Below are positions 22,210 through 35,100 of a DNA stretch of 64,000 nucleotides, piece after piece (the first letter of the stretch is position 1; each line of letters opens with the position of its first letter). Origin of the DNA: Aedes albopictus (lineage: Eukaryota; Arthropoda; Insecta; Diptera; Culicidae); NCBI RefSeq assembly GCF_035046485.1, contig NC_085138.1:42381464-42445463 (forward strand), in the 5' to 3' direction. The notes below the pieces were generated by a model. The model saw only the letters and a program-made list of their open reading frames with translations. It had not been told where the DNA came from and ran no database searches. The position numbers and the translations under genes were made by a program.

Positions 22210-23695
22210 CCCCCTATTTATCTGGATGTGTATGAATTGATGGCGACAATGACAACGGCAATGTTCTTTCACCTTCTATCCGTCATGTAAACCAAATATT
22301 TTTGTACATTTCAGTTGACCATCATTGTCAAATTTATTTTCATTGGCATTTTATATCATATGTACGGTTTTTGTGTGTGTGTTCGTAACTTCCATGCAAT
22401 GTCGGAGTAATTTCGATAAAAAAAACTACTACAAGTACCTATTCCGTTAGCAATAGTTCGTTCGATATAAGTCTTGTCCGCGCAAGTCCCAACAGAAATC
22501 CAAAATCTAAGGAGGCTGAGTTTTTTAAGATGTTTTTTTGTGTGTGAATTTTACTGTAAGGAATATGACGGTTCTAAGCCGAACGTCATTCGGTGACGGT
22601 TTAATATCCTCTCAATGCCCACGTAGTAATAGTAGTACGTGTAAGGATGCAGTCCACGTTTTCAAAGTTTTTGAAAATTATTAGTTTTAATTTTTTTCTT
22701 AACATGGAAAAAAGAAATCTGTGAGTTTGAGGCTTTAAAATGTGAAATTCCTACCTACCTTTAAACCCAATGAACGTTTTATAAACAAAGGAAATGTGTT
22801 AAAAATATGAAAAAAAAAAAATCAGTTCAGAAAAAAAGTCTTATTTTAAAAATGTAAACAAAACAAAACATTGAAAAATTTCAAACTTTAACATCAAACT
22901 CCAAAGTTTTTGATTTGATTCCATGAAAAAAAAAAACACAAACTAAACTTTAGGACTTTTTTGAAAAGTAAGCCGCCCACTTGTGTACAGTCTGGAAACT
23001 CTAATGAATTCCAATTTGTTGGAATAATTTCATACAAATCCTAAAGAACAAAACCAAAATTCGAAACACATCCAGCGACGATTGCCAGATTTTCCCACCC
23101 TATATCATAACACTATCACTAACTTTGCTTGCATTGAATCACACCACGATTTACTGATTCGATGCCACCCCGATAGTTTGGCGCGGCATTTTACAACCCT
23201 AGGTTTATATGTACAGATACAATGACTACTTTTGATATCCTATTAAATGCAACATGCGTAAAAACGGTAGATACATATGTAGTTGGGTTTGATTGAATCC
23301 GAAAAGCATCTACTTTTACATTACATAGGTACAAGGTTTTTGAAATTGGTATTTTTTTTAGTGAAGAGTATACGGCTTTGCGATACACTGAAACGGGTTC
23401 TTTTTTTTTTCTCGGTTTGCCTCTCTGTCAACATCAAACTTTACCGTAGTAATCAGTATTCGTTTGTATCGTATTTTGCTTTGTTTTTGTTTATTGTTGG
23501 TAAGAAAGAATGCATTCCACTACTGATGCTGAGTGAGAGAATTTTTATTCGGGAAATATTCTACATAATTTTGTTCAATTATTGGCCATTGAGGTTGTGA
23601 TAGAACATTTGTAATTTGGCTCTGTAATGCTTATAGAGCCTCTTGAGCTTCTTGAAAAAAAAATCTGAAAAAATGTGGAAGCAATCTGTGAGTAT
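22210..23695. other. 3' UTR of the CCDC39-like gene and AT-rich intergenic DNA
   Basis: Non-coding and AT-rich, with a GT-rich run near 22370. No unequivocal AATAAA was found close to the stop. No conserved coding frame was seen. Confidence 0.4.
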
Positions 23696-23831
23696 CAGGG
23701 GCTGTCCATAAACCACGTGGTCATTTTTTGGGACATTCTGAATCCCCCCTTCAACCCCCGCGTGTGGTCTTCCGTTCATGCATTTCTTTGTTTAACCACC
23801 AACATGATCACGTGGTTTAGGGATGGCCCTA
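23696..23831. mobile_element. Short palindromic MITE
   Basis: The left CAGGGGCTGTCCATAAACCA is answered on the right by the inverse of TTAGGGCCATCCCTAAACCA. The shared core is TAAACCACGTG. Length is about 135 bp and it is non-coding. The target duplication is not clear. Confidence 0.55.
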
Positions 23832-24378
23832 ACGGTAATGCTATTAAATTAACTGATTTTCAAATCATACGAACAATACGTACAAATTTATATGTAATAG
23901 AATTATGATTAGGTTAAGCAACATCACAACCTCAAGGGACAACGAAGGTAGGTAACACTGGGCTCGATTGCATTCGTTTTTGTTGTAATACTTTAGTTCT
24001 GGTTGAGTGCTCTCATACGGTCTGTAGGAGTTTTGGAAGATCTTTGTTGGATGATACCCAGACTCGTGTGTACTTGAATGAGTTAAGTTCTAATGTCTCC
24101 AATTGCTTAGCAGCTGTCAATAGGCTCCTAAAGCCCTTTCTAGATTTTAGGTTTAAATCACAAAATATAATCCAAGAGTGCATATTTACTCATTTTTTGA
24201 CGTTTTTATTGGCCGTGGATGAAAATACATAATTTTATTTTTTAAATCTTCTGTTCCGCCTCTAGCTTATAACACATACTTTGAGTGATTTTTTTATCGT
24301 GTATGCCAGACAGGAACATTTTACGAAAAATGTCAAGTTCCAGCACGTCAAGGTCAACCTCAAATATCAAACTGGAGC

Positions 24379-24600
24379 TAGGGTAGCGAACCACTTGGCC
24401 AGCGGCCGATATTTTGGGCACTCTTCCTCATAACTCAGTCAATTCCAAACCAATTGACTTGAAATTTTGCACACGGCTAGATACTATACGTATCTCATCG
24501 CGTTCCAAAAACTGTGTCAATTGGTTCCAAATTGGCTGAATTATGGCAGAAAAGTGCCCAAAATAGGACCCCTGCCGAGATGGTTCCACTTCCCTGTTTA
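24379..24600. mobile_element. MITE with TATTTTGGGCACT inverted ends
   Basis: The left arm TAGGGTAGCGAACCACTTGG...CGATATTTTGGGCACT is answered on the right by its imperfect inverse, AGTGCCCAAAATAGG...CCCTGTTTA. The interior shares AACTCAGTCAATT and TAGATACTATACGTATCTCA with the copy at 46438-46608, making it a two-copy family in this window. Confidence 0.6.
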
Positions 24601-24621
24601 CCATTAAATGGCAAAAAAACA

Positions 24622-24970
24622 TTTATGCAATTCAGTATCATAATTTCTGTTTTATATAGCTCATTTCGGTATCATAAAGGTCAATTTTTCCGAACTGGTT
24701 CATTATGCAACTGTAATGAGTTGCATAATGAAAAATAGTTGCATAATGTCCATTATGCAACTCATTTGAGTTGCATTATGAACATTATGCAACTCAAATG
24801 AGTTGTATAATGAAAAAATCATTGCATAAAATGTTGTATGTTACTCGTTGCAAAATTCGATTTTCTCAGCACTCTTCGTATTTATCCAACTCGGCAAGCC
24901 TCGTTGGATAAATGTACGACTCGTGCTGAAAAAATCAACTTTTTGCAACTCGTCACATAAATAACTATTT
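24622..24970. repeat. 349-bp ATGCAACTC palindromic repeat, copy A
   Basis: This and copy B (25762-26110) are the same length and nearly identical. They contain alternating TTATGCAACTCATTTGAG motifs and their inverses, then TTATCCAACTCGGCAAGCCT with the inverse GGATAAATGTACGACTCGTG. This gives strong hairpin potential. Confidence 0.78.
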
Positions 24971-25356
24971 TTTCTTTTTTTTTCATTATTCCTACGTTTT
25001 TCGAGTTTGAGTAAAGTACAATTCCGATTAGAATAACGTGCTTGATCGTATTATTCAATGAAAGCGTGATTTCGTCTTTAACTTTAGGACCCTTTTATTT
25101 GCTTTTCAAAGTTATAAAATATTGAAGGGCATATGCTTTTAAAACAAACGAAAACGATCATATTTTCGTAAATTTTCAACTGAATGAGCGTCTTTGTGAT
25201 AGTTATGTATCAAAACATATTTCCAAATCGTTAAAAAAAAAAAGACACGGACACGTTCAATGCTTCCAGTGAGCTATTTGCTCTTTGAAGGAAGCACGAC
25301 ACTAGACAACGGACTAGCATGCAACGCCCAGTGGCACAGCCGAATACATTTCCTGA
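24971..25356. other. No gene; AT-rich spacer
   Basis: AT-rich sequence with no protein-like frame or clear repeat, leading into the tRNA-like sequence. Confidence 0.35.
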
Positions 25357-25447
25357 CAGCTGCGGCGAGAATCGAACCCGCGCTCCTTAGCACGATGCGA
25401 CTAAAGGTTTGGTGACCTTAGCTGCACGACCACGAAGCCACACTGGG
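25357..25447 (-). repeat. tRNA-like sequence with long variable arm (SINE head)
   Basis: On the minus strand an A-box-like TGGCTTCGTGGTCGTGC is followed by a B box GGGTTCGATTCTC. The spacing resembles a class II (Ser/Leu type) tRNA. The acceptor stem is poorly paired, so a tRNA-derived SINE or pseudogene is more likely than a functional tRNA. Confidence 0.45.
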
Positions 25448-25761
25448 TCTTGGGTCCCATTTGGTTATGCATCCCGTAATCCACTGGTTCTTCTTTTACG
25501 ACAATGTTTTATCGAGTTTAGAAAGGCAATAATTTAGGTTTTTCATTATCAATGATTTTCATTGAGGCTTACGTCATTAAAAATATAAATTATTGCTAAT
25601 GGAGTTGCCCATGGAGCTTCAAAAAGAATTTCCACCAAAATTTTCTGAAAGAACTTGCAAAGGTATTACCGGAGAAATTCCTAAAGATAGTGTCCAAAAA
25701 TTATCTAAAGAAATTGTCGAAGGAATTTCCAAAGGAATTTCAAAAGCATTCCCAAATAATT

Positions 25762-26110
25762 TTTATGCAATTCAGTATCATAATTTCTATTTTATATAAC
25801 TCATTTTGGTATCATAATGGTCAATTTTTCCGAACTGGTTCATTATGCAACTGAAATGAGTTGCATAATGAAAAATAGTTGCATAATGTTCATAATGCAA
25901 CTCATTTGGGTTGCATTATGAATATTATGCAACTCAAATGAGTTGCATAATGAAAAAATCATTGCATAAAATGTTGTATGGAACTCGTTGCAAAACTCGA
26001 TATTTTCAGCACTCTTCGTATTTATCCAACTCGGCAAGCCTCGTTGGATAAATGTACGACTCGTGCTGAAAAAATCAACTTTTTGCAACTCGTTACATAA
26101 ATAACTATTA
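25762..26110. repeat. 349-bp ATGCAACTC palindromic repeat, copy B
   Basis: Same orientation, start and end as copy A (24622-24970), about 1.1 kb away. It is bordered on both sides by degenerate GGAATTTC-type 12-bp repeats (25610-25750 and 26115-26530), suggesting insertion into an older array. Confidence 0.78.
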
Positions 26111-26636
26111 TTGGAAACTTTCACTGAAGATGCTGAAGGAATTTCTAAAGGAATGCTGAAAGAAGTGTCAATGGAACAGCCGAAGGAATACTCGAAGAAT
26201 AATATGCTCCAATGATATGCTGCGAAGCAATTTCCGAAAGAATCTCCAGAAGTTTTTCCGAAACAATCTATCAAGAAAATACTGAAAGAACATAACAACA
26301 AAAATAGTTTCTAAAATAATTTCCAAAGAAATTGCAGAACAAAAAACTTTAAAAGGAGATCTGGAATTCTCATAAAAATTGCCAATGGAATTTCCAAAGG
26401 AACTACTTGAATAATCTCCCAAGAAACTGTCGAAAAAATAAAAAAAAAATGCCGAAGGAACTCGTAAAATAATTAAATAAGGAATTCCCAAAGAAATTAT
26501 CGAAATTGCCGAAAGGCATTCCGAAATAATTTGTCACAATTCTTATTGAAGTTCCTGACGCAGTTTTGATTGTATTTAGTGGCACAAATTTAGTGGCGTT
26601 GTGTATTTAAATTGACCCTCAAAATAGTAATTTCTA
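26111..26636. repeat. Degenerate GGAATTTC/GAAGGAATT minisatellite
   Basis: Diverged units of about 12-15 bp of the same kind as the array at 32208-36310, interrupted by copy B on the left. No gene. Confidence 0.5.
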
Positions 26637-27073
26637 CCGCAAGCCGTCTTTCAGTGTAGCTGGTCCCGACAACGGGCGTACTGCCGCCTGACTACTGTGA
26701 TTCAGTACTTTTCGAATCCATAAAGGTCGGACCGGTCGGACAGACATACACACGGACGGATAGTCAGTTGTTGAATCGCGTGCCCGACAGATGAATATTG
26801 TACGTGCAGTTGGAAATCGGAATTCTTGGCACGCGAAAATCGATTTTCTCCCAAACCGAGCGTCGGGCGTACGTCGGGAAAAGTGCGCTGGATAGAGGGC
26901 CAGATCCGCTGCCCAGGGAACTACGTCCGACGTAAGGTTAAACGTATGGAGTTGGAGAAAACTCGATTGCCGCGTGTGGGGAAACTTCGGGTTTTAACCG
27001 CGACGACAATATGATCGCCTGTCATGCCTGTAACTCTGCAAGTAGGATTTCTACACTGAAAGACGGCTTGCGG
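26637..27073. mobile_element. TA-flanked MITE with CCGCAAGCCGTC inverted ends
   Basis: Inverted ends CCGCAAGCCGTCTTTCAGTG (extending to 23 bp) with TA on both sides (26635-26636 and 27074-27075). The interior is GC-richer than its surroundings and rich in CGG/CCG. No transposase. Confidence 0.75.
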
Positions 27074-27179
27074 TAATGACCAGCATAAAAATGTTTTCAA
27101 GCGCTTCTTGTGTGCGTTTCATGCCTCCCATATCAACCGGGTTGATAGCCGAGTGGAGCTCATCAAAAAAGCTTGTTTG

Positions 27180-27425
27180 CTTGTGATTCAATGGCTCCTT
27201 TATATGTATTCCAGAGGCTCCTCTAGATATGATCCAGATGCTTTTTGGATGTGATCTAGAGGGTTCTCTGAACATGATCCGGAGGCTCCTCCGGATATGA
27301 TGTAAATAGAGGTTCCTCTGGGTATTTTTCGGAGACTCATCTGGACGTAATCCAGAGGTTCCTCCAGAAAGGATCCAAGGGCTTCTCTGAAGTTGATCCA
27401 GAGGCTCTTCAGGACGTGACCCAGA
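27180..27425. repeat. Diverged minisatellite, GAGGCTCCTCTGGA unit (left block)
   Basis: Imperfect units of about 30 bp such as GATCCAGAGGCTCCTCTGGA. The same repeat resumes at 28094 after a transposase remnant, so one array was probably split by insertion. Confidence 0.65.
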
Positions 27426-27430
27426 GACCG

Positions 27431-27959
27431 CAATTTTTTAACGCTAAGCAGTGGACAGATGTGCCGGACGATGTAGGGTACATCAGAACTGAAAAATTTG
27501 GGAAAAAGTTTTTAGTGTGGCAAGCCAAATGTTCATGTGGCTTAAAGAATTCTTCGTATTTCACAACGGGAACAATCAACGGTGAAAATAACAGAAAGAA
27601 ATGCATCAAAAAACGACTCCTACTTATCTACCGAAAACATACGGATCCTTTTTTGTTTTAGGCGGATCTGGCATCCGCTTATTACGCTTCTTCTACACTA
27701 GAGATGCTCAAGACGAAAAAAGTCGATTTTGTCGAAAAATGACAAAATCCACAAAACTTTTCTGAACAGCGTCCTGTGGAAAGATATTGGACAATAATTA
27801 AGCAGCATCTTAAGAAAGATGGAAGAGAAGCAAGCTCTGTTGATTGATTCAAAAAAATTTGGCTTGCGGCACAACGAAAAGTTACGGAGAAAGTTGTGCA
27901 GAATCTAATGGAAGGTATCAAGAGAAAAGTCCGAGCGTTCTTCCGAAAAGCGAAGTAAA
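27431..27959 (+). pseudogene. Tc1/mariner-type DDE transposase remnant
   Basis: One plus frame reads KFGKKFLVWQAKCSCGLK, then a GTING segment, ADLASAYY (position of the second catalytic Asp), NPQNFSEQRPVERYW (catalytic Glu in VERYW) and a basic tail KVRAFFRKAK, ending at TAA 27957-27959. Three in-frame stops (near 27660, 27740 and 27850) break it. The N-terminal DNA-binding part and first Asp are missing, so it is a C-terminal fragment of an IS630-Tc1-mariner transposase. The sequence up to about 28093 ends GTGTCCACTTTC...AACAGTCCTTA, probably its 3' inverted terminus with TA. It sits inside a minisatellite. Confidence 0.78.
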
Positions 27960-28093
27960 TGTTCAAACTCACGTGAATTTGGCCACATGTATGTTGGTTG
28001 TCATTTATAAAAAAAAATAAACTTATGAATTTGTTCGAAAATACATATTTTCTATTGAAAAACAGGTGTCCACTTTCTTTAATGAACAGTCCT

Positions 28094-28690
28094 TAGAGGC
28101 TCCTCTAGACGTGATGAAGAGCCTCATCTGAACGATGTTTGCCGAGGTTCATTTAGACGTGATTCAGAGGCTTGTCTAGATATGATGCAATGGATTCTCT
28201 GAAGTTGATGTAGAGCTGTTTTGGACGTGATCCAGAGGCTCTTCTGGATGTCATACAGAGACTCCTGATGACGTGAACTAGGGGCTCATCGAAAATACTG
28301 CTAATGATCCAATGATTTTTCCAAACGTAATTCAGAAGCTCTTTTGGACGTTATCCAGAGGCTTCTTTGGAAGTGATCTAGATGCTTCCCTGGACATGAT
28401 CTAGAGGGTTATCTAAGGCTGATTCGGAGGCTCCTCTGGATATGATCTGAAAAAAAAAAGATCTAGAGGCTCCCCAAGGCGTGATTTAGAGACTCGTCTG
28501 CACGTTTTTCCAATGCTCAGCTGCTCTGGACGAGATCCAGATACTGCTTTGGATATGGTTCCAAGGGTATTTGTATGTGATTGATCAAAATGCTTCACTG
28601 GACGTTTTTCAGGAGCTCTTCTGGACGTAGAGACTTCCTCATGGCGTGATCCAGAGTCAAATCTCTCAATTTTATCTTTTCTCGTCCGAA
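28094..28690. repeat. Diverged minisatellite, GAGGCTCCTCTGGA unit (right block)
   Basis: Continuation of the left block at 27180-27425, with units such as GTGATCCAGAGGCTCTTCTG. It fades out near 28650-28690. Confidence 0.65.
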
Positions 28691-29119
28691 TTCAACCCTA
28701 AAGTCAGAGTTTCTTGATTCTGTGTTAACGAATCATTTTGAATTTAATTAGTGTTCGTTTGTTTGTTGATAAAGATCGTATGGCAATCATCCAATTGTTA
28801 TGAGTTTGCTATGATTTTATGATATTTACAACCTGTTTACGCTTCTAAAACCATCTGTAGCAACTTGCTCCGGGTCCCTCTACGACTGAAGTCACCATCC
28901 GTCCTGTTTTAGCAGGACATGCTCTGATTTTGGACTAATTTTGGAAAATATTTTTTAACAAATCTTGAGGACATCTTAATCTTAACAAATTAACTGAGGA
29001 ATTTTGCGAAAATACATAAAATGTCCTGATTTTCTATGCTGACCAGATGGTGTAGCCTTACCTACGACCGGAAGGCTGATTCCATATAACTATCGAACGG
29101 ATTCTGACAAAGTTCGGTA
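28691..29119. other. No gene seen
   Basis: Non-coding AT-rich spacer with no clear repeat or open frame, ending at the TA that flanks the next MITE. Confidence 0.35.
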
Positions 29120-30065
29120 CCGTCAAACGGGGTGACTTGCAACACTTTTCAGCTTCAACTAACAAAAAATGTTGATTAAACTTAATTTTAAAATTCAAAT
29201 TATTTGTAATAGTTTTAATAGCCGGCCCCTCTATAAAATAGAGTGAACAAGTTATATAGATTGATTTATTTTTTCATCTTGAAAAAGCCAAATAAGGTCG
29301 TTTTTGATACAAGACGTCGTGCGGGGTGACTTGCAACACCCAATGTAAATCCCTTTTCAAACACGCATATATTATTTTTTAGTTTCAAGCATATTTGATA
29401 AGTATTCTTGCTACTATTGTGATATTGTTTGGGCTGACATACTTATTTTTACATTTGTTTTTACATAGGAAATTGAATTGTGAATTTTTATATGAAAATA
29501 TTGGGCTCAAAAACACCAAGTTACTAATTGTTAATTTAACATAAGTTGTAATGTATTTTTCAGTTCATATGATGATCCTTTAGACTTTTACTAATGAATT
29601 ATTAGTTAAACAACAATATTTCGTTTTTCTGGACTTTGAATTGTTAAGAAAATGAGTGTTGCAAGTCACCCCGTCTAGGTACAATATTTCAAAACATATG
29701 AATATAACAAAGATTTTGTAATATTTTTATAAAGTAAAATGGAAATTCATATAGCTCATTATGTATAGAATCCGCATATAGAATATTATTTTTGGGAAAT
29801 ATTGTTTTCATTCTTTTGCAGGTAACGATTCGAGGCTCACATTTTTGTTACTTTTTCAGACTAATGTTAAATTTATTAATATTTTATTGGAACTATTTTC
29901 ATAAAAGTAAAAATCGTGGCTACTACTCAGATAGTATGTGCACTTTATAGTTCAACTGAGTTTTGGTATGTAAACGTCCGATTTTTATGTTTTGTTGATA
30001 AACATAGACAGAAGACATCAAGTGTTGCAAGTCACCCCGCCGTTGCAAGTCACCCCGTTTGACGG
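29120..30065. mobile_element. MITE with CCGTCAAACGGGGTGACTTG inverted ends
   Basis: Perfect inverted ends of 24 bp beginning CCGTCAAACGGGGTGACTTG, with TA on both sides (29118-29119 and 30066-30067). The motif CGGGGTGACTTGCAACA recurs at about 29320-29340 and, inverted, at about 29657-29675 and twice at the right end. Length is 946 bp and it is non-coding. Confidence 0.85.
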
Positions 30066-31116
30066 TACGTATTAAAATTCCGGAAGTTCAGTACACATTT
30101 CGATGTCAATAAAACCCAGCAGCGTCGAAAGTTCGAGATCGAAAATGAATGTGGGTCAGCCACACTCGGCACACGTAACAATCTGAATCAGAGACATTAG
30201 AACCACGTTCCATCCAAGTTTGAATCGGAATCAAGTCTTCAAAGGATGCACAAATTTGTCCTTGGCAATTTTTGAGTTGTCGTTTGCTATTTTTGTGATC
30301 TATTAATATGGGCTATTGTGCTATTGGTACTACACACATACATATATAATGACTACTACTAATATTTTTACAGCTACCGAACATCGGGAAATTTGTAGAA
30401 CCACACACGTTTCGTTGCTATTGTTTGACCCCCCGCTTCGTTTCGACAGCGGCGATACTAGTCTAGTGTTCTTTTGCGGGAATGATTTTTCATATTTTTG
30501 CGATTTTTGCGAAAACTCTAGAAAACAGGATCCAAGCAGCATTGTGAATTGATTAGGTTTGAACCCTCGTTGTGAACAAAGGCGAAGGATTATTCACGTT
30601 GGTTGACAGTTTAAAACATCTATTTACACAACATCCGAATCGAGATTATTTCACGCACACTGTTGGCTTGAAGAACAAAAAGAAAATGTCCTTTTCCCTC
30701 TCGTTCGTTGAAAATTAAAAATGGTACAAAAGAAAACTGATTGCGTCGGCACAAATGTTGAATAATACTAATCGTAGCCTAAATTAATATAGTAGATATA
30801 CCCTAGGATGATTATAATAAATATAAGTAGACCAAACACACTCGCGCGCTGTCCTTAGCTATAGAGCCGTGTCCCATCCATACGCACTAAAATACACCTA
30901 CCTTGATCGGTTTAGTCATCTTCCATCCATCTGTCTACGTACTTTCATCGCTCACTTTCCCTCTCGCTCTCTCTCTAGGTCGGTGTGTTTGAGTCACTAA
31001 GATCACATTTACCTTAAATCCGATCGTCAACGCTTCCGTTCCGGGTGGCAACATTGACGACAACAGAAAAAAAAACATCACATTTTGAAGAGAATCAGAT
31101 TTTTGTCGGGTCCTCT
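30066..31116. other. 3' UTR side of the RNF168-like gene, no other gene
   Basis: Non-coding; the part nearest 31117 is probably 3' UTR of the minus-strand gene. It contains a CT-rich run near 30955-30980. No clear polyadenylation signal was assigned. Confidence 0.4.
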
Positions 31117-32140
31117 TTAGGATCTGATCCGGTTGGACCGTCGTAGGATTCTGCTCTCGCTGCTGCCTCCGGTTTCTGCCTCTGGTGGGTGGGTCTCTTG
31201 TACCATCATCGGTGGTTGTCGTCGCTTCTTCATCGCAGCAGGCTGCAACTTAGGCTTCTTGGCCTGCTTTGTCTCTGTGGCCGTCGTCGTCGTCGTCGCC
31301 GCCGACGTAGTAGACTCTGCAATCGGTTTCGGCGCTTCATCGACCTTGGCAGGGGCTCCTCTCTTACGGGAAGGCACTTCCCGGTGGCCTCTGTCACTTC
31401 TGATGGACGAAGTACTGCTACTCGGAGGATTCGGAGGCGGTAATTGCGCGATCATTGGTTGAACGGCTATCGTTTGCCGCCGTAGCGAGTAGTTACTGTT
31501 CTGTTTCCTAGCTATAATCTTCGATGCTTCCTTGGGAAGCGATTCCATCACCAGCAATGTAGCTCCCCTTGTGCGATTGAGCTTCTTCTGAAGTTTTTGT
31601 GCAAATTCAAAGTCTCGTCGTTCCTGTTCGATCATCGCTTCCCGTCGCTGCTGATCGCTAACGATGATGTTTTTCAGCCTACTGGGTTGCCTCGCTTGGC
31701 TTCTTCGGGTGGTTCTACTGTTACTACTGTTATCGCTTGCCTTCGCAACCTCCTCTTTCACCTTCGCTTTCGGAAGCGGCGAAAACTTCAACTTCCGTTT
31801 GCGACGGTCTGGTTCCGGGTTTGCTCCGTTTGATTTGCTGCTAGGCTGCTTTCTCGCCTTACCGGATGACTTTGTCGCTGTTTTCTGCTTTTTGCCAACA
31901 GACTCGCTAACTTTTCGCTTCTGCAGCTTGCCGGTCGATTTGTTGGCTGCTTCGGTGATGGTTACGGTTAGCGGAGTGAATAGGTTTACATTCACTACGG
32001 AGAATGCCGAGCGGCGAGGAGTCGTCGGATCGATTGGCTTAAACGGGCTTTTGCTCGGGCTGAAACACTCGGACTTTGGTGGTAGCGATCCGGTTTCCGG
32101 TCGTACCGAAGGAACTCGTACGATCGCCTTGGATGAGAAA
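31117..32140 (-). CDS. RNF168: RNF168-like gene, exon 4 (MIU and C-terminus)
   Basis: The acceptor TTATTTCCAG ends at 32141. The exon encodes a basic, Ser/Pro-rich region, the MIU-like helix and a C-terminus ending [10 protein letters not shown] with stop TGA. Confidence 0.85.
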
Positions 32141-35100
32141 CTGGAAATAAAGGAATGGTGAGTTAGTCTTACTTTCATATCGGAGTTTTGGTTTGAGAAA
32201 TGGCCAAGGGCGTAGCAAGCTGGGAAGAAATTCCTGGAGGAATCCTGGCAGGAATCCCTACATTTTTTTGAATAAATTTATTGAGGAATTCCCGTAGGAA
32301 ATGTTAGAGAAATTTCTGAAGAAATCCTTTGAGGAATTCTTTGAAAAATCCCTGATTCCTGGAGAAATGCCTGGACGAACTTCTGGACAAATTCCTGGCG
32401 CAATCCCTGGAGGAATTTCAGGTAGAACTCTGGGATGAGACCCAGCAAGAACTCCTGGATGAATTTCTGGAGCTATCCTAGGAGGAATTCCTGGAGAAAT
32501 CTCTAGAGGAATTCGTGGAGAAATTTCTGAATAAAATCCCTTGAGAAATTCCACGAGGAATTTCAGGAAGATTTTCTGGAGGAATCCCTGGGAAAATCTC
32601 TGGAGGAGAAATTCCTGCAGGAATCTCTGAAGGAATGTCTGGAGAAATTCCTGAAAAAAATCTGAAGGTATTCCTGCAGAACTTTTTTTCAGAATTTCTG
32701 AAGAAATTCCTAGAGGATTTCCTGTAGAAATTCCTGGAGGAATTGTTAACATAATTTCTGAATGATGTCCAGGAGCTTGGATCAATTCCTGACAAAAATT
32801 CTGGGGAAATTCCTGGAGGAATTCCCGGATGAGTTCCTTGAGAAATTCCTGGATAAAATCCAGGAGGAATGCCTTGATGAAATCCTAGAGGAATTCCTGT
32901 GGGAATTGCTGAAAGAATCCCTGAAGAAATTTCTGGAGGAATCTCTAGAGGAATTCTTGAAACAATTACTGGATGAATTTCTGAAGGAATCTCTAGAGTT
33001 CTGCAAGATTTCTAATTCTATTGTTTTTCTTTTTCTGAAAAAATCCGATGAAAAATTCCAGAAGGAATTTCTAAAGGAATTTTTGGAAGGATTTTTGGAG
33101 AAATCCTCGAAGGAATTCCGGAAGGAATCCCTAGGACAATCCTTGGAGAAATTTGTGCAGAAATCCCTGGAGGAATCCCTGAAGCCATTCCTGGAGAGAT
33201 CTCTGGTGGAAGTTTTGGAGGACTTCATGAAAAATTTTTCAAGGTATTCCTGGAGAATTTCCTGGAAGAATTCCTGAAGAAATACCTACAGGATTTCTTG
33301 GAAGAATCATTGAAGAAATATATGGAATATTTCGTAGAGGAATCTTCGAAGGATTTCCTGGAGGAATCCCTGGAGAAATACGTCGAGCAATCTCTAAAGG
33401 AATCTCTGGAGAAATCTCTAGAAGAATTCTTGAAAGAAGCACTGGATGAATTTCTGTACGAGTCTTAAATGGAACTCTGGGAGAAATTTCTGAAAAAATC
33501 CCTCGAGAATCCCTTCAAGAGGAACTTCTGGAGGAATTCCTGAAAATATCCTCGAAGAAACTCCTGAAAGAATCATTGGGGGAATCCTTAAAGAAATTCG
33601 AGGAGAAATCCCTGGAAGAATCCCTGGCGAAGTTGCTGCAGGAATTCTTAGCGGAATTCCTGGTGGGAATTCTGGAGGAATCCCTGCAGTAATTCCTGGA
33701 GGAAAGTCCTAAGGAGAATCCTGGAAGTATTTTTGAAGGAATTCCAGAAGCATTTCCTGGAGAAATTCATGGATGAATTTCTGACAGACTTTATGAAGGA
33801 ATTCCTAGATCAATTGCTGGTAAAATTCATGGAAGAATCCCTGAAGAAATTTCTGGGGAAATTTATGGAGGAATACCACGAGGAGACCTTGGAAAAGAAA
33901 AAAAACTCCTGAAGGCACTTCTGTGGAATTCCCGGAGGTTCCCTGAAGCAATTCCTAGAGGAAACGCTGAAAAAAAAATCCTGGAGAAATCTCTGCAAGA
34001 ATCCAAGGAGACATTTCTGGAAGAATGCTTAGATAAATACCTGGAAGAATGCGTTGGAGATGCCCTAGTGGAATTCTTCGAGGAATCCCTGAAGCAATTT
34101 CTGGAGAAATCTTTGGAGGAATTCCTGTAGGAGTCTCTGGAAATATCCATGCAGGAATTTCTGGAAGCACTCCTGGATGAATTCCTGTAAGAATTCCTAA
34201 GGGATTCCCTGGTGAACATTTTGCAGGAATCCCCGAAGAAACTCCTGGAGGAACCTCTGGAAGAATGCCAGAAAGGATTCCTGTAGGAATTCTAGGAGGT
34301 ATCCCTGGAGGATATCCTAGAGGAATGCCTGTAGAAATACCTGAAGGAATCTTTAGAAGAACTCCTGGAAAAATCTCCAGAGCAATTCCTAGAGCAATTT
34401 CTGGCGGAATTTCTAGAGGAATCTCTGGATGAATTCCTGGAGGGATATTTAGAGAAACCCCTGCTGGAATTCTCAGAGGAATCCCTGGAAGAATTCCTTG
34501 AAAGAATCCAGAAGAAATTTCTTGAGGAATCTCTCAAGGAATTCGTAGAGGAATGCCAGGAATAAATCCTGAAGGAATCGCAGATGAAATTCTTGTAGAA
34601 ATGCTGAAGGAATCCTTCATAGTGTTCGTGGAGTAATCTCTGTAGCAGTTCCTGAAGAAATGCCTAGAGGAATTCCTGAAGAAACTCCAGACGGAAACTC
34701 GGAAGCAATTTCTAGAGGAATTCCTAAAGGAATTCTTAATTCCTGGAGGAGTTTCTTAAACAACACAAGGAAAGAGTTCCTGAAGGAATCGTAAGAACAG
34801 TTCTTGGGAGAATCTTTGGAGAAATTTTTAAAATAAAATGTTCCTGAAACAATCACAGAAGGAATTCTCGAGTGGTGCCATGGAGAAATTCTTGGGAGAA
34901 TCCTTGAAATACCTGGAAGAATGCGTTGGAGATTCCCTAGTGGAATTCTTTGAGGAATCACTGGAGCAATTTCTGGGGAAATCTTTGGAGGAATTCCTGT
35001 AGGAGTCTTTGGAAATATCCATGAAGGATATCCTAGAGGAATACCTGTAGGAATACCTGAAGGAATCTCCAGAAGAACTCCTGGAAAAATCTGCAGGAAT

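Noticed and set aside
31133..32161. Plus-strand frames opposite exon 4 of the RNF168-like gene
   Set aside because: Antisense shadows; the minus frame carries the MIU-like helix and joins in frame with the RING exon.
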